Part shown: positions 22,563 to 28,355 of the stretch, one piece after another
How the letters are laid out: each line of letters begins with the position of its first letter
Numbering within the stretch: position 1 is the first letter of the stretch
DNA from: a virus
Reading direction: 5' to 3' (one strand)
Length of the DNA: 28,355 nucleotides
Virus record (IMG/VR): IMGVR_UViG_3300043448_000043
Location: 1-28,355 of that record
Notes under the pieces: generated by a model
What the model was told of the DNA's origin: nothing
The model's database searches: none
The model's input: the letters and a program-made list of their open reading frames with translations, nothing else
Made by a program: the position numbers and the translations under genes

Positions 22563-24713
22563 CTATTGCGGGGTAATCGGCCGCATCAATGGGGCGGGTC
22601 GCGATGCGGCTTGTGTCTGCGTCTTTGCAGCGGTCTGCATTACGGTGGCAGCGATGCGAGTCGCGGCAGCGGTCTCCTGCTGCGAGCGGCGAGTCTGGTT
22701 GGTCAAGTTGGCCAACTCACGCCGCAGCTGCAACTCCTGCTCCTTCATAGCGATCTGCGCCTGCAGATCGGCCATCTTGAGCTGCGGTTGGACGTCTGCC
22801 ACATCCTGGACCTTGGCGATGTTGATCGCCGCCTCGGACTGCAGCTTCTGAACTTCCGCCTGCATCTTCGCCAGCGTGAGCTGAACCTGCTGCATGGCAA
22901 TCTCGTTCTGCGCTGCTGCGGCTTCCTGCTGTTCCGGTGTCTGCTCGATACCCGTCATCATGCGGATGCGCTTAGCAAGCTCACCCTTACGGGCAAGGTG
23001 GCTGTACTCAATGATGGCGTCATCAGGGATGGCGACACCAGCCATACGCAAGTTGAGGGCTTCGGCAAACTGCATCTCGTCGAACGAGTCGCGGGCCGGG
23101 GCAGTACCAATAACGACGTCGTACTCACCGAGAGTGAGGTCGTTGATCACACGACCTTCCGGAGTCATCTCGTTCAACACGAGCGGCTCGCGGGGCTTGA
23201 GCGGATCATCTTCGTTGGTAATCTGAATCACTCGCTGTTCAGTATAGAACTTTTGGACGAGGTTCAACACTTTCTCTGCGAGATAATGCCGAGTCTTACG
23301 CAGGTTATCGAGCGGCACCTGAATCATGATGACGCCGCGATTCTGCTTGGCCTGGATCGCGATACCCGAAACCTCAGCGCCATCAGACCCAAGCATCGAG
23401 TCGTTCACGCCGCTGATGGTCTTAATGTTGATCGCCGCCTTCTGGCTAATACGATCAAGTCCAGTCGGGATCTGGTTCGGCTGAATTTTGACCGGCGGCT
23501 GCGAGCCACGGTTGTACTCCAGCACCAAGCCGGTCTCTGCACCGTGTTCTTCAAGGTCGTCAGCAGTCATACCGACAAGCGATCCACTCTCCACCATCCA
23601 ACCGCTGTTGGCAGTGGTATTGACGATGTGCAACTCCTGGCTGGCAATCTTGTTGAGCTGCTCCTGCGGCGAGAGCAGGTTACGCACCATTCCAAAGGGA
23701 CGACCGCGACGGAAGTACGCGAAGTACGGGACGATGGTGAAGTCATCGTACGGTGACCAGTCGTCATGCAACACGATCTTGTCGCAGGTGACGGTCCAAC
23801 GCACACGTCGAACCACCTTAGAGATAATGCTCAAGCCGTACTGCTTGGCAAACTTCTTAGTCTTTTGATCGTTCCAGTTCTCAGGCACTTCGCGCTGGTC
23901 GCCGGTATTCGGGTCAACGAAGAAATCCGCGCGGCCCATCTTACGATACTGACGCGAGATCACGCGCAGTGCGCGGACATTGCGATAATCTTCATTTCCT
24001 GGGATAGCAGCACCCAAGTAATCCTGCGACGTATCCGTCTTACCATAGCGGGTCTCTTCATACTCGATAGAGTCCCGACCAAAGCTGTTGCCGTTCTCGG
24101 CTACGAAGCGAAGCGCCTCGGCCTTGTCCTTACCGTAGAGCTCCTCGATCTCATCGAGCGTCATCCACTTGGTCTCGAACACCTCGTTCCAGGTCTTCGG
24201 GTCATACTCCTTCGCATCCGGATCAATGAGGATGTCGATTGGATCTTTAGCCGTGATGCGGATCTCACCCTCGACGTGGTCACTGAAGTCCATGCGAACG
24301 TCAAAGTAACCACGGCCATCCATGATGAGACCGTCGCTGAACACCGTCTGCTCAACCCAGTCGAGCTTGTTGTTGTCAGCAATCTGCATGTACAACTTAG
24401 TCAGCACGGTCGCTACGTCCTGATCACCACCACGGCGCGGTTTGAACTGCACGTCGGCACGGCGCGTGGACTGTTCTCCGAGGACAGTGTTCACTGTCGG
24501 GAGTACGGTGTTGATGGTCAGCGCCGGGCGGCCTTCTGCCTCCAGCTTAGCCAGATCAGTCTCGTCCCACTGATCGCCGCGATAGAACGCGTCGCACTTC
24601 TTGGCCATTTCGACGTACTGCAGGTGCCCGTTGTCTCTGGCCCGGACATACCGGTTCCACTGCTGCTGGGCGAGCTGCTGTTCTTCGATCGAAGGGGTTT
24701 TGATCTTAGCCAT
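22563..24713 (-). CDS. Portal protein, P22 type
   Basis: 716 residues; the dodecameric ring at the capsid vertex through which DNA is packaged and ejected. FYRGDQWDETDLAKLEAEGRPALTINTVLPTVNTVLGEQ (about 43-82) and DPIDILIDPDAKEYD (about 157-171) are recognisable in P22-like portals. So is the middle block PFGMVRNLLSPQEQLNKIASQ...TTANSGWMVESGSLVG. The last 130 residues (about 585-700) are a long Gln/Ala/Glu helical coil (NEIAMQQVQLTLAKMQAEVQ), matching the barrel extension of P22 portal. Length is close to the P22 protein (725). It lies directly after the terminase large subunit, as expected. Confidence 0.92.
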   Translation of the reverse strand: MAKIKTPSIEEQQLAQQQWNRYVRARDNGHLQYVEMAKKCDAFYRGDQWDETDLAKLEAEGRPALTINTVLPTVNTVLGEQSTRRADVQFKPRRGGDQDVATVLTKLYMQIADNNKLDWVEQTVFSDGLIMDGRGYFDVRMDFSDHVEGEIRITAKDPIDILIDPDAKEYDPKTWNEVFETKWMTLDEIEELYGKDKAEALRFVAENGNSFGRDSIEYEETRYGKTDTSQDYLGAAIPGNEDYRNVRALRVISRQYRKMGRADFFVDPNTGDQREVPENWNDQKTKKFAKQYGLSIISKVVRRVRWTVTCDKIVLHDDWSPYDDFTIVPYFAYFRRGRPFGMVRNLLSPQEQLNKIASQELHIVNTTANSGWMVESGSLVGMTADDLEEHGAETGLVLEYNRGSQPPVKIQPNQIPTGLDRISQKAAINIKTISGVNDSMLGSDGAEVSGIAIQAKQNRGVIMIQVPLDNLRKTRHYLAEKVLNLVQKFYTEQRVIQITNEDDPLKPREPLVLNEMTPEGRVINDLTLGEYDVVIGTAPARDSFDEMQFAEALNLRMAGVAIPDDAIIEYSHLARKGELAKRIRMMTGIEQTPEQQEAAAAQNEIAMQQVQLTLAKMQAEVQKLQSEAAINIAKVQDVADVQPQLKMADLQAQIAMKEQELQLRRELANLTNQTRRSQQETAAATRIAATVMQTAAKTQTQAASRPAPLMRPITPQ

Positions 24714-24716
24714 GGT

Positions 24717-26387
24717 TTACGCACTCATCGCGGATTTTTGGCGGGGTCCGCGAGTAAGAGATAGAAGTTTGTCCCGCCAAGACGGTGTGTGGACTACTGG
24801 GGCTTGATAAGTAGAGAACTCAGACATCATGAGACCGATCCACGCTAAGGCGTCAACCTGGTCGTCATGCATACCGTTCGGGAACCTAAGAAGTTCCGCA
24901 ATCAACGGACCAGTGAACGATGCGTCGCGAGGGAAATACACTTTCCCCTGCTGCATGCGTCCTTGGATGGCTCGAGCACGCGCTTCTTTATCGCGCCGCC
25001 CAGTCTTAAGATCTTTGAAGTACGCCTCAAACAAGCCGCGCTCGCGCACGCGCTTCTCTAGGAACGGGCCTAGCGCCATTTCGATGTGGCTCTTTTCGAT
25101 GCCTACGATCGATGGCTTCCACTGGACGTACAGATCAAGTATTCGTTCGACGAGTTCGAAGCCGTCGAACCGACCGCGCACGCAGTCCATGACGAACATG
25201 TCGTCGTACTCGTTGATGCCAACTACTATCCCGACGCTGTAGTCATTACGATCGTTCTTACCGATCGCCAAGTCCCACGCGCAGTAATACCGCATGGAGT
25301 CCTGGTCAATCTCGTCGAAGTCGTAGTAGTTGATCATGCTGCGGGTGAAGTACTGGCCGTCGTCAGCAACAGGGTTCTGCTGAAAGAGCGCCGACCAGTC
25401 ACGCGGGCCTACGGCTTTTTCGATGCGCCTGAGCGCTTGGACGTCGTACCTTTCGGGGTGGAGGGCTTCACCAGCCTTACGGAACTCTTCGTCTTCTTCG
25501 GCGATGGCGGGATATCTGACAACTTCCCACTCGTCTCCACCTTGAGAACCCGCTTTAAGAAGTCGACCAGCCAAGTCATCATCATGCCACCTCGTTAGAA
25601 TGACCAACACGCCACCACCGGGAGCAAGACGGGTGTACGCCGTTGACGTATACCAGTCCCAGTTAGCATCCCGATTATTCTGGCTCTCGGCATCTTCCCG
25701 GTTCTTCACCGGGTCGTCGATAACGAGAACGTGAGCACCTTTGCCCGTAATACCGCCACCGACACCAGCGGCTACGTAGCCACCGCCATCTGTCGTTAGC
25801 CATGCTTCAGCGCTTTGACTATCCGGGTCCAAGCGCGTTTGAAAAATTGCTTTATAGGACGGTTCACGAAGCACCTGACGTACCTTACGGCTAAATCCCA
25901 TCGCAAGCGAGCCCGAATACGAGCAGCTAATAAACTCATGCGAAGGGTTACGACCCAGATGCCAAGCCGGGAACGAAATAGACGCCAACGTCGATTTACC
26001 GTGACGCGGCGGCATAAAGAGCATAAGCCGTGGAGACTTTTGGTCCACCACGTCGCGAGAAAACTGTTCAAGTCGTTTGCAGACATCTTTGTGCACCCAA
26101 CCCGCGTTGTAGTCCGGATTGAACTTTTCAACGAACGGTAGCAGCCGCTTACGCGCCAGTATTCGTTCAGCTAGTTCTTTCCGCGCCTGTTCCTTTACAT
26201 CGAACTCTTTCTTAGCTGCCCCTGCCAGTGGTTCGTTGTCGGGTTTCGTCTGCACTGGGTTAAGCAGTGCGTCCTCCGCATCCGCAAGACAATAGACGCA
26301 TACCCCTTTAGGCTTACTTGAGTACAAGGTCTCCGGGTGGAGCTTCTTGCACTTCACGCACTCAATAGTTGGGATCTCGTCTATCAA
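24717..26387 (-). CDS. terL: Terminase large subunit with N-terminal Cys4 motif
   Basis: 556 residues; the ATP-driven packaging motor and nuclease. The ATPase has Walker A PPRHGKS (126-132), Walker B VLVIDDP (220-226) and a coupling-type LTRWHDDD (about 264-271). The RNase-H-like nuclease shows Asp372 (AWDLAIGKNDR), Glu431 (VGIEKSH) and Asp508/Asp509/Asp512 (HDDQVDALAW). Before the ATPase there is an extra segment with Cys10-x2-Cys13 and Cys30-x2-Cys33, a likely zinc ribbon, followed by a charged helix (about 60-90). Its ATG overlaps the small-subunit stop (ATGA). The portal start follows its stop by 3 bases. Confidence 0.96.
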   Translation of the reverse strand: MIDEIPTIECVKCKKLHPETLYSSKPKGVCVYCLADAEDALLNPVQTKPDNEPLAGAAKKEFDVKEQARKELAERILARKRLLPFVEKFNPDYNAGWVHKDVCKRLEQFSRDVVDQKSPRLMLFMPPRHGKSTLASISFPAWHLGRNPSHEFISCSYSGSLAMGFSRKVRQVLREPSYKAIFQTRLDPDSQSAEAWLTTDGGGYVAAGVGGGITGKGAHVLVIDDPVKNREDAESQNNRDANWDWYTSTAYTRLAPGGGVLVILTRWHDDDLAGRLLKAGSQGGDEWEVVRYPAIAEEDEEFRKAGEALHPERYDVQALRRIEKAVGPRDWSALFQQNPVADDGQYFTRSMINYYDFDEIDQDSMRYYCAWDLAIGKNDRNDYSVGIVVGINEYDDMFVMDCVRGRFDGFELVERILDLYVQWKPSIVGIEKSHIEMALGPFLEKRVRERGLFEAYFKDLKTGRRDKEARARAIQGRMQQGKVYFPRDASFTGPLIAELLRFPNGMHDDQVDALAWIGLMMSEFSTYQAPVVHTPSWRDKLLSLTRGPRQKSAMSA

Positions 26388-26935
26388 GGCGCGTCAGGCT
26401 CCAAGTAACCGACATCCTTACCAGCCAGCTTCAACAACTCTTCATCAGACATCCGCTCTATCTGAGCGGGATTCACATTTATGTTGACCTGCATAGCGGT
26501 GTCTGGGGCCGTTAGCCCGTGCAGCTTCACCAACGAGTCAACCGTGTTCTTCATCTCGGTCGCGTTCACTGCGGCGTTGTACGCTTCCAGATACATCTGG
26601 TGCGCGTGCGTCCGCGTGAACTTCACCTCTTCCCGCATCTGCTCCCGAAAGAAGTTCAGGGCCTGAACTACTGCCGGGCGCTTAGCCGCATCCAAAGCCG
26701 TCTGATAACTTGCGTACCCAGCTGCACGGCCAGCAGCGGCAATCGTCATGCCGCGCGCCATGTATAGAACCAGCCGCTCCTGCTGCACGGTCAGAGCTCC
26801 AAGCGTCAGCCCCATGTATGGAGTAAGCGCCTGGAACTCAGTATGGGACATCAACTCATCAGTCTGAGCTATGTCAGTGGACAGGGGTGCCTGGTTCTCT
26901 GATTGAATCGGCAAGCTCTCCAACAACTTCTTCAT
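26384..26935 (-). CDS. Terminase small subunit (probable)
   Basis: 183 residues from the ATG at 26933-26935; a later in-frame ATG at 26849-26851 would give 155 residues. Neither has a good Shine-Dalgarno sequence. The longer form overlaps the upstream gene by 62 bases; the shorter one leaves a 22-base gap. A helix-turn-helix-like segment (ARGMTIAAAGRAAGYASYQT) is followed by long helices (FFREQMREEVKFTRTHAHQMYLEAYNAA), the oligomerisation region. The end QIERMSDEELLKLAGKDVG is typical of small terminase tails. It is expected to bind the packaging site and regulate TerL. The position directly before terL, with an ATGA overlap, is the main support. Confidence 0.75.
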   Translation of the reverse strand: MKKLLESLPIQSENQAPLSTDIAQTDELMSHTEFQALTPYMGLTLGALTVQQERLVLYMARGMTIAAAGRAAGYASYQTALDAAKRPAVVQALNFFREQMREEVKFTRTHAHQMYLEAYNAAVNATEMKNTVDSLVKLHGLTAPDTAMQVNINVNPAQIERMSDEELLKLAGKDVGYLEPDAP

Positions 26936-27152
26936 CCAGATAAACAAAAACCGGTGCCCGATCCCCTAGCTCATGCAAGCGGATCCTGGTCAGGTATTCG
27001 TGGAGAGATGTGGGATTAGGGTCGATAGAGGCGACGATTGCCTCAAATATCCACCCGTCGTACACCAACACTTCGTGGCCACCTCGGTATGCCGTACCGA
27101 TAATGGCATCTTCGAAGCCCTCTATTGCGAACACCTGGACTTTCGGCAGCAT
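26874..27152 (-). CDS. Hypothetical 92-residue protein
   Basis: An alpha/beta-looking small protein: an N-terminal strand pair (KVQVFAIEGFEDAIIG, HEVLVYDGWIFEAIVA), a helix (TSLHEYLTRIRLHEL), a strand (APVFVYLDEEV) and a polar end. There is no Cys, transmembrane segment or recognised motif. AGGG lies 9 bases before the ATG. It lies between the HNH gene and the small terminase gene and overlaps the longer form of the latter by 62 bases. The place suggests a packaging or early-late role, but nothing in the sequence identifies it. Confidence 0.6.
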   Translation of the reverse strand: MLPKVQVFAIEGFEDAIIGTAYRGGHEVLVYDGWIFEAIVASIDPNPTSLHEYLTRIRLHELGDRAPVFVYLDEEVVGELADSIREPGTPVH

Positions 27153-27173
27153 TTATATTAGCCCTGCTCCTGT

Positions 27174-27644
27174 CTAATCACAAGAGTACTGGTAAATTGT
27201 CTTCACCCACCAGTACAGCATGTCGTTGCTTAAGCTCTGTTTTAGGAGATTAACCCGTAGAGCAACGAGCTGCACGTTGCCAGGTATATATCCTAACTGG
27301 CTATCTATCCGATCGATGCTGGCATTGAAGTCCTTGGCACCAGATCCGTCATTATGGTGAGTGAGCACTACTCCCGATATCGCACAACGGCCTTCTTGCC
27401 GTTGCCAGAGATCAATGAGGTACTCGGCGGTTACCTCGTAGTCCGAGAACCCACGACTACGGCTCTTACTTTTGCTAGTAGATACGAGATTCGTTAAGTA
27501 CGGTTCGTAGCCCGTGGACCGTTGTTGACGGCGCGTGGCTTGATTACAGGGGCGGCATATTGTCCTGAAGCCGCTTTTCATAGCCTCGAAACTCGCTATG
27601 GGCAGGTCCGTCTGGCAGCGAGCGCATGTCTTAGTGTCTGACAC
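27174..27644 (-). CDS. HNH endonuclease with N-terminal Cys4 zinc motif
   Basis: 156 residues from a GTG at 27642-27644. A Cys4 motif opens the protein: Cys7-x2-Cys10 and Cys30-x2-Cys33 (TCARCQTDLPIASFE...ICRPC). A basic linker (TSKSKSRSRG, about 56-65) precedes the nuclease core: GRCAISGVVLTHH (about 85-97), ASIDRID (108-114) and GYIPGNVQLVALRVNLLKQ (118-136), the recognisable phage HNH pattern. It nicks or cuts double-stranded DNA. HNH proteins encoded beside terminase genes assist DNA packaging in some phages (HK97 type); a free-standing homing endonuclease is the alternative. It is the first gene of the leftward unit and its start lies in a palindrome. Confidence 0.85.
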   Translation of the reverse strand: MSDTKTCARCQTDLPIASFEAMKSGFRTICRPCNQATRRQQRSTGYEPYLTNLVSTSKSKSRSRGFSDYEVTAEYLIDLWQRQEGRCAISGVVLTHHNDGSGAKDFNASIDRIDSQLGYIPGNVQLVALRVNLLKQSLSNDMLYWWVKTIYQYSCD

Positions 27645-27646
27645 TA
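27632..27646. promoter_or_regulatory. 15-bp palindrome over the HNH start codon
   Basis: TAGTGTC-T-GACACTA is a perfect inverted repeat with 7-base arms. It contains the GTG start codon of the HNH gene, so it could be a repressor site or an mRNA hairpin masking the start. Confidence 0.5.
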
Positions 27647-27655
27647 GTACAACCT

Positions 27656-27691
27656 ACCCGGAAAATCGACCGTCGATCTCCTGCGCCGGGT
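27656..27691. repeat. Nested inverted repeats upstream of the HNH gene
   Basis: ACCCGG (27656-27661) pairs with CCGGGT (27686-27691). Inside lies a perfect odd-centred palindrome ATCGAC-C-GTCGAT (27665-27677). On the minus strand this is the leader of the leftward unit. Confidence 0.55.
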
Positions 27692-27727
27692 GAAGTTGCC
27701 GGAGTATACCCTTGATTCCGCAAAAAA

Positions 27728-27766
27728 TTCCTATAGAAAAATTTTGCAGAAAAAATTTTTAAGGAA
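27728..27766. repeat. AT-rich imperfect inverted repeat
   Basis: TTCCT (27728-27732) pairs with AGGAA (27762-27766), and the A/T runs between them are themselves largely self-complementary (AAAAATTTT twice). It is much more AT-rich than anything else in the window, and could be a DNA-unwinding element, a curved promoter region or a bidirectional terminator. Confidence 0.5.
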
Positions 27767-27852
27767 CGGGTATGCGTTTTCCTATCTATTTTGCTCACTC
27801 ATAGTCTCCCCCCTCGCCTCCAGCACCAACCCCTTTCCCGGAATTTAGCCAT

Positions 27853-27889
27853 TGGAACCTTGTTTTTAACCAGAATCGTGGAACCTTGT
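27853..27889. repeat. Direct repeat TGGAACCTTGT, two copies
   Basis: Exact 11-bp copies at 27853-27863 and 27879-27889, start-to-start spacing 26 bases. Possible protein-binding sites in the divergent control region. Confidence 0.5.
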
Positions 27890-27905
27890 CGCCCAGTAAC
27901 CCCCC

Positions 27906-27945
27906 AGCGTCAACGCTCGACACTTCGTGTCTCGCGGTCAGTGAC
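27906..27945 (+). promoter_or_regulatory. Three adjacent small dyads upstream of the rightward gene
   Basis: AGCGT-CA-ACGCT (27906-27917), GACAC-TTC-GTGTC (27919-27931) and GTCA-G-TGAC (27937-27945) are each perfect inverted repeats and follow each other almost without gaps, about 40 bases before the GTG of the first rightward gene. Hairpins in the leader or an operator cluster. Confidence 0.45.
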
Positions 27946-27982
27946 TATTGTGTATCTGTCAATTAACTAGGAGTAACTACTC

Positions 27983-28186
27983 GTGAACTGGAACAACATC
28001 GACACCAACAACACCACCAACAACACCACCAACAACACCACCAACAACCAAGATCAAACCCCCGACGCTGGATATATCGCAGCCCAAAAAGCTAAAGAAG
28101 CATCCAAGACCGTCATCACCTACGCTAAAGAGAAGCCTGACATGGCAGCTCTATTCGTCCTCGGCGTACTCAACCTCTTCAGCTAA
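27983..28186 (+). CDS. Hypothetical 67-residue protein with Asn/Thr repeat
   Basis: Starts at a GTG (27983-27985) with AGGAG at 27969-27973, 9 bases upstream, and is the first gene on the plus strand. Residues 1-24 are Asn/Thr-rich (NNTT three times, coded by an exact 12-bp tandem repeat). The middle is a Lys/Ala amphipathic helix (IAAQKAKEASKTVITYAKEK, about 32-51), and residues 54-66 (MAALFVLGVLNLF) are a short hydrophobic end that may touch a membrane. No family recognised. A small early membrane-associated protein is possible. Confidence 0.65.
   Translation: MNWNNIDTNNTTNNTTNNTTNNQDQTPDAGYIAAQKAKEASKTVITYAKEKPDMAALFVLGVLNLFS
28007..28048 (+). repeat. 12-bp tandem repeat (AACAACACCACC) x 3.5
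   Basis: Three exact copies at 28007-28042 and a half copy at 28043-28048, in frame, coding Asn-Asn-Thr-Thr. A multiple of three bases, so copy-number change alters length but not frame. Confidence 0.85.
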
Positions 28187-28193
28187 TCCAATC

Positions 28194-28214
28194 GGGAGGG
28201 ACCTCCAACCTCCC
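28194..28214 (+). terminator. Hairpin between the two rightward genes
   Basis: GGGAGG (28194-28199) pairs with CCTCCC (28209-28214); an alternative tighter pairing GGAGG/CCTCC lies inside. No T-run follows, so termination would be weak at best; it may instead stabilise or separate messages. Confidence 0.3.
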
Positions 28215-28239
28215 ATCACTAACCACAAGGAACTATCCA

Positions 28240-28355
28240 ATGACCCTCACCAGCGGCAAGACATCACTGGCCTTCAGCATCCTCGCAAACATCACCTTCC
28301 TCGGCTCGTTCTTCACTGAGCCACCGGTTAGCCACTCACTCATCATCGCTACCGG
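28240..28355 (+). CDS. Partial small hydrophobic protein, cut by window end
   Basis: ATG at 28240-28242 with AAGGA (28227-28231) 8 bases upstream; 38 codons are open to the right edge. The sequence begins MTLTSGKTSLAFSILANITF and goes on LGSFFTEPPVSH. Residues about 8-24 (TSLAFSILANITFLGSF) form a likely transmembrane or signal-anchor helix, and a second hydrophobic run (SLIIATG) starts at the edge. It follows the 67-residue gene by 53 bases and is probably in the same rightward unit. No family can be named from this fragment. Confidence 0.6.
   Translation, partial: MTLTSGKTSLAFSILANITFLGSFFTEPPVSHSLIIAT

Larger units (their letters stand above)
27645..27982. promoter_or_regulatory. Divergent control region, 338 bases without a gene
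   Basis: Separates the leftward structural unit from the rightward unit. From left to right it holds nested inverted repeats (27656-27691), a TATACT-type -10-like box on the minus strand (27703-27708), and an AT-rich inverted repeat (27728-27766). A C-rich tract lies near 27805-27840, followed by an 11-bp direct repeat (27853-27889), three small dyads (27906-27945) and the ribosome-binding site of the first rightward gene. It probably holds both divergent promoters, perhaps an operator set or origin. No convincing complete sigma70 promoter was found by eye. Confidence 0.6.

Noticed and set aside
22551-23756. 401-codon plus-strand frame opposite the portal gene
   Set aside because: His/Leu/Arg-rich translation typical of an antisense shadow; the portal protein on the minus strand is certain.
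23766-24764. 332-codon plus-strand frame opposite the 5' part of the portal gene
   Set aside because: Same reason: shadow frame over a well-supported gene and no recognisable domain.
27712-27737. TTGATT...TATAGA as a rightward sigma70 promoter
   Set aside because: The spacer is only 14 bases, too short for a normal promoter.
27645-27982. tRNA, CRISPR array or attachment site in the control region
   Set aside because: No T-loop consensus, no regularly spaced repeats of suitable length and no integrase gene nearby; the repeats seen are short and better read as regulatory.

Overview
This window is most of the virion-structural half of a tailed double-stranded DNA phage (Caudoviricetes), probably a podovirus: it has a P22-type portal, an N4-gp56/DUF4043-type capsid protein, adaptor-like proteins, a block of Q/A-rich internal virion proteins and a giant ejected-type protein, but no tape measure, tail sheath or baseplate hub that I can recognise. 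Base composition looks near 50% G+C by eye. No host gene, integrase, tRNA, RNA polymerase or DNA polymerase is visible. The small-protein set and the short fibre-anchor motifs resemble those of phages from aquatic bacteria, but the host cannot be named from this sequence.

Almost everything from 27644 down to 1 is one leftward (minus-strand) gene train with start/stop overlaps or gaps of a few bases. In order of transcription: an HNH endonuclease, a small unknown gene, terminase small and large subunits, portal, scaffold, five tiny very basic proteins (20521-21545), a 264-base leader, the major capsid protein, a GC-rich stem-loop, an acidic small protein, two adaptor/neck proteins, a GNAT-like protein, three Q/A-rich internal virion proteins, an 1816-residue protein with an HExxH metallopeptidase motif, a lysis cassette (51-residue membrane protein, 3TM-type holin, GH24 endolysin), and then the appendage region: a BppU-like protein, a protein made of 18-residue repeats, three small structural proteins, a triple-LamG fibre and a fibre gene cut by the left edge.

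The right end (27645-27982) is a gene-free divergent control region, rich in inverted repeats and with an AT-rich block. To its right the strand switches: a 67-residue Asn/Thr-repeat protein and the start of a second small hydrophobic protein run rightward and presumably begin the other transcription unit.

The genes together encode DNA packaging (HNH, TerS, TerL, portal), capsid assembly (scaffold, MCP), neck completion, an ejectable internal core, host lysis and host-recognition appendages. The less ordinary parts are the 18-residue repeat protein with a 5-unit superperiod, the cluster of five basic mini-proteins between scaffold and capsid, the zinc-ribbon-like modules on both TerL and the HNH protein, and the dyad-rich divergent control region.
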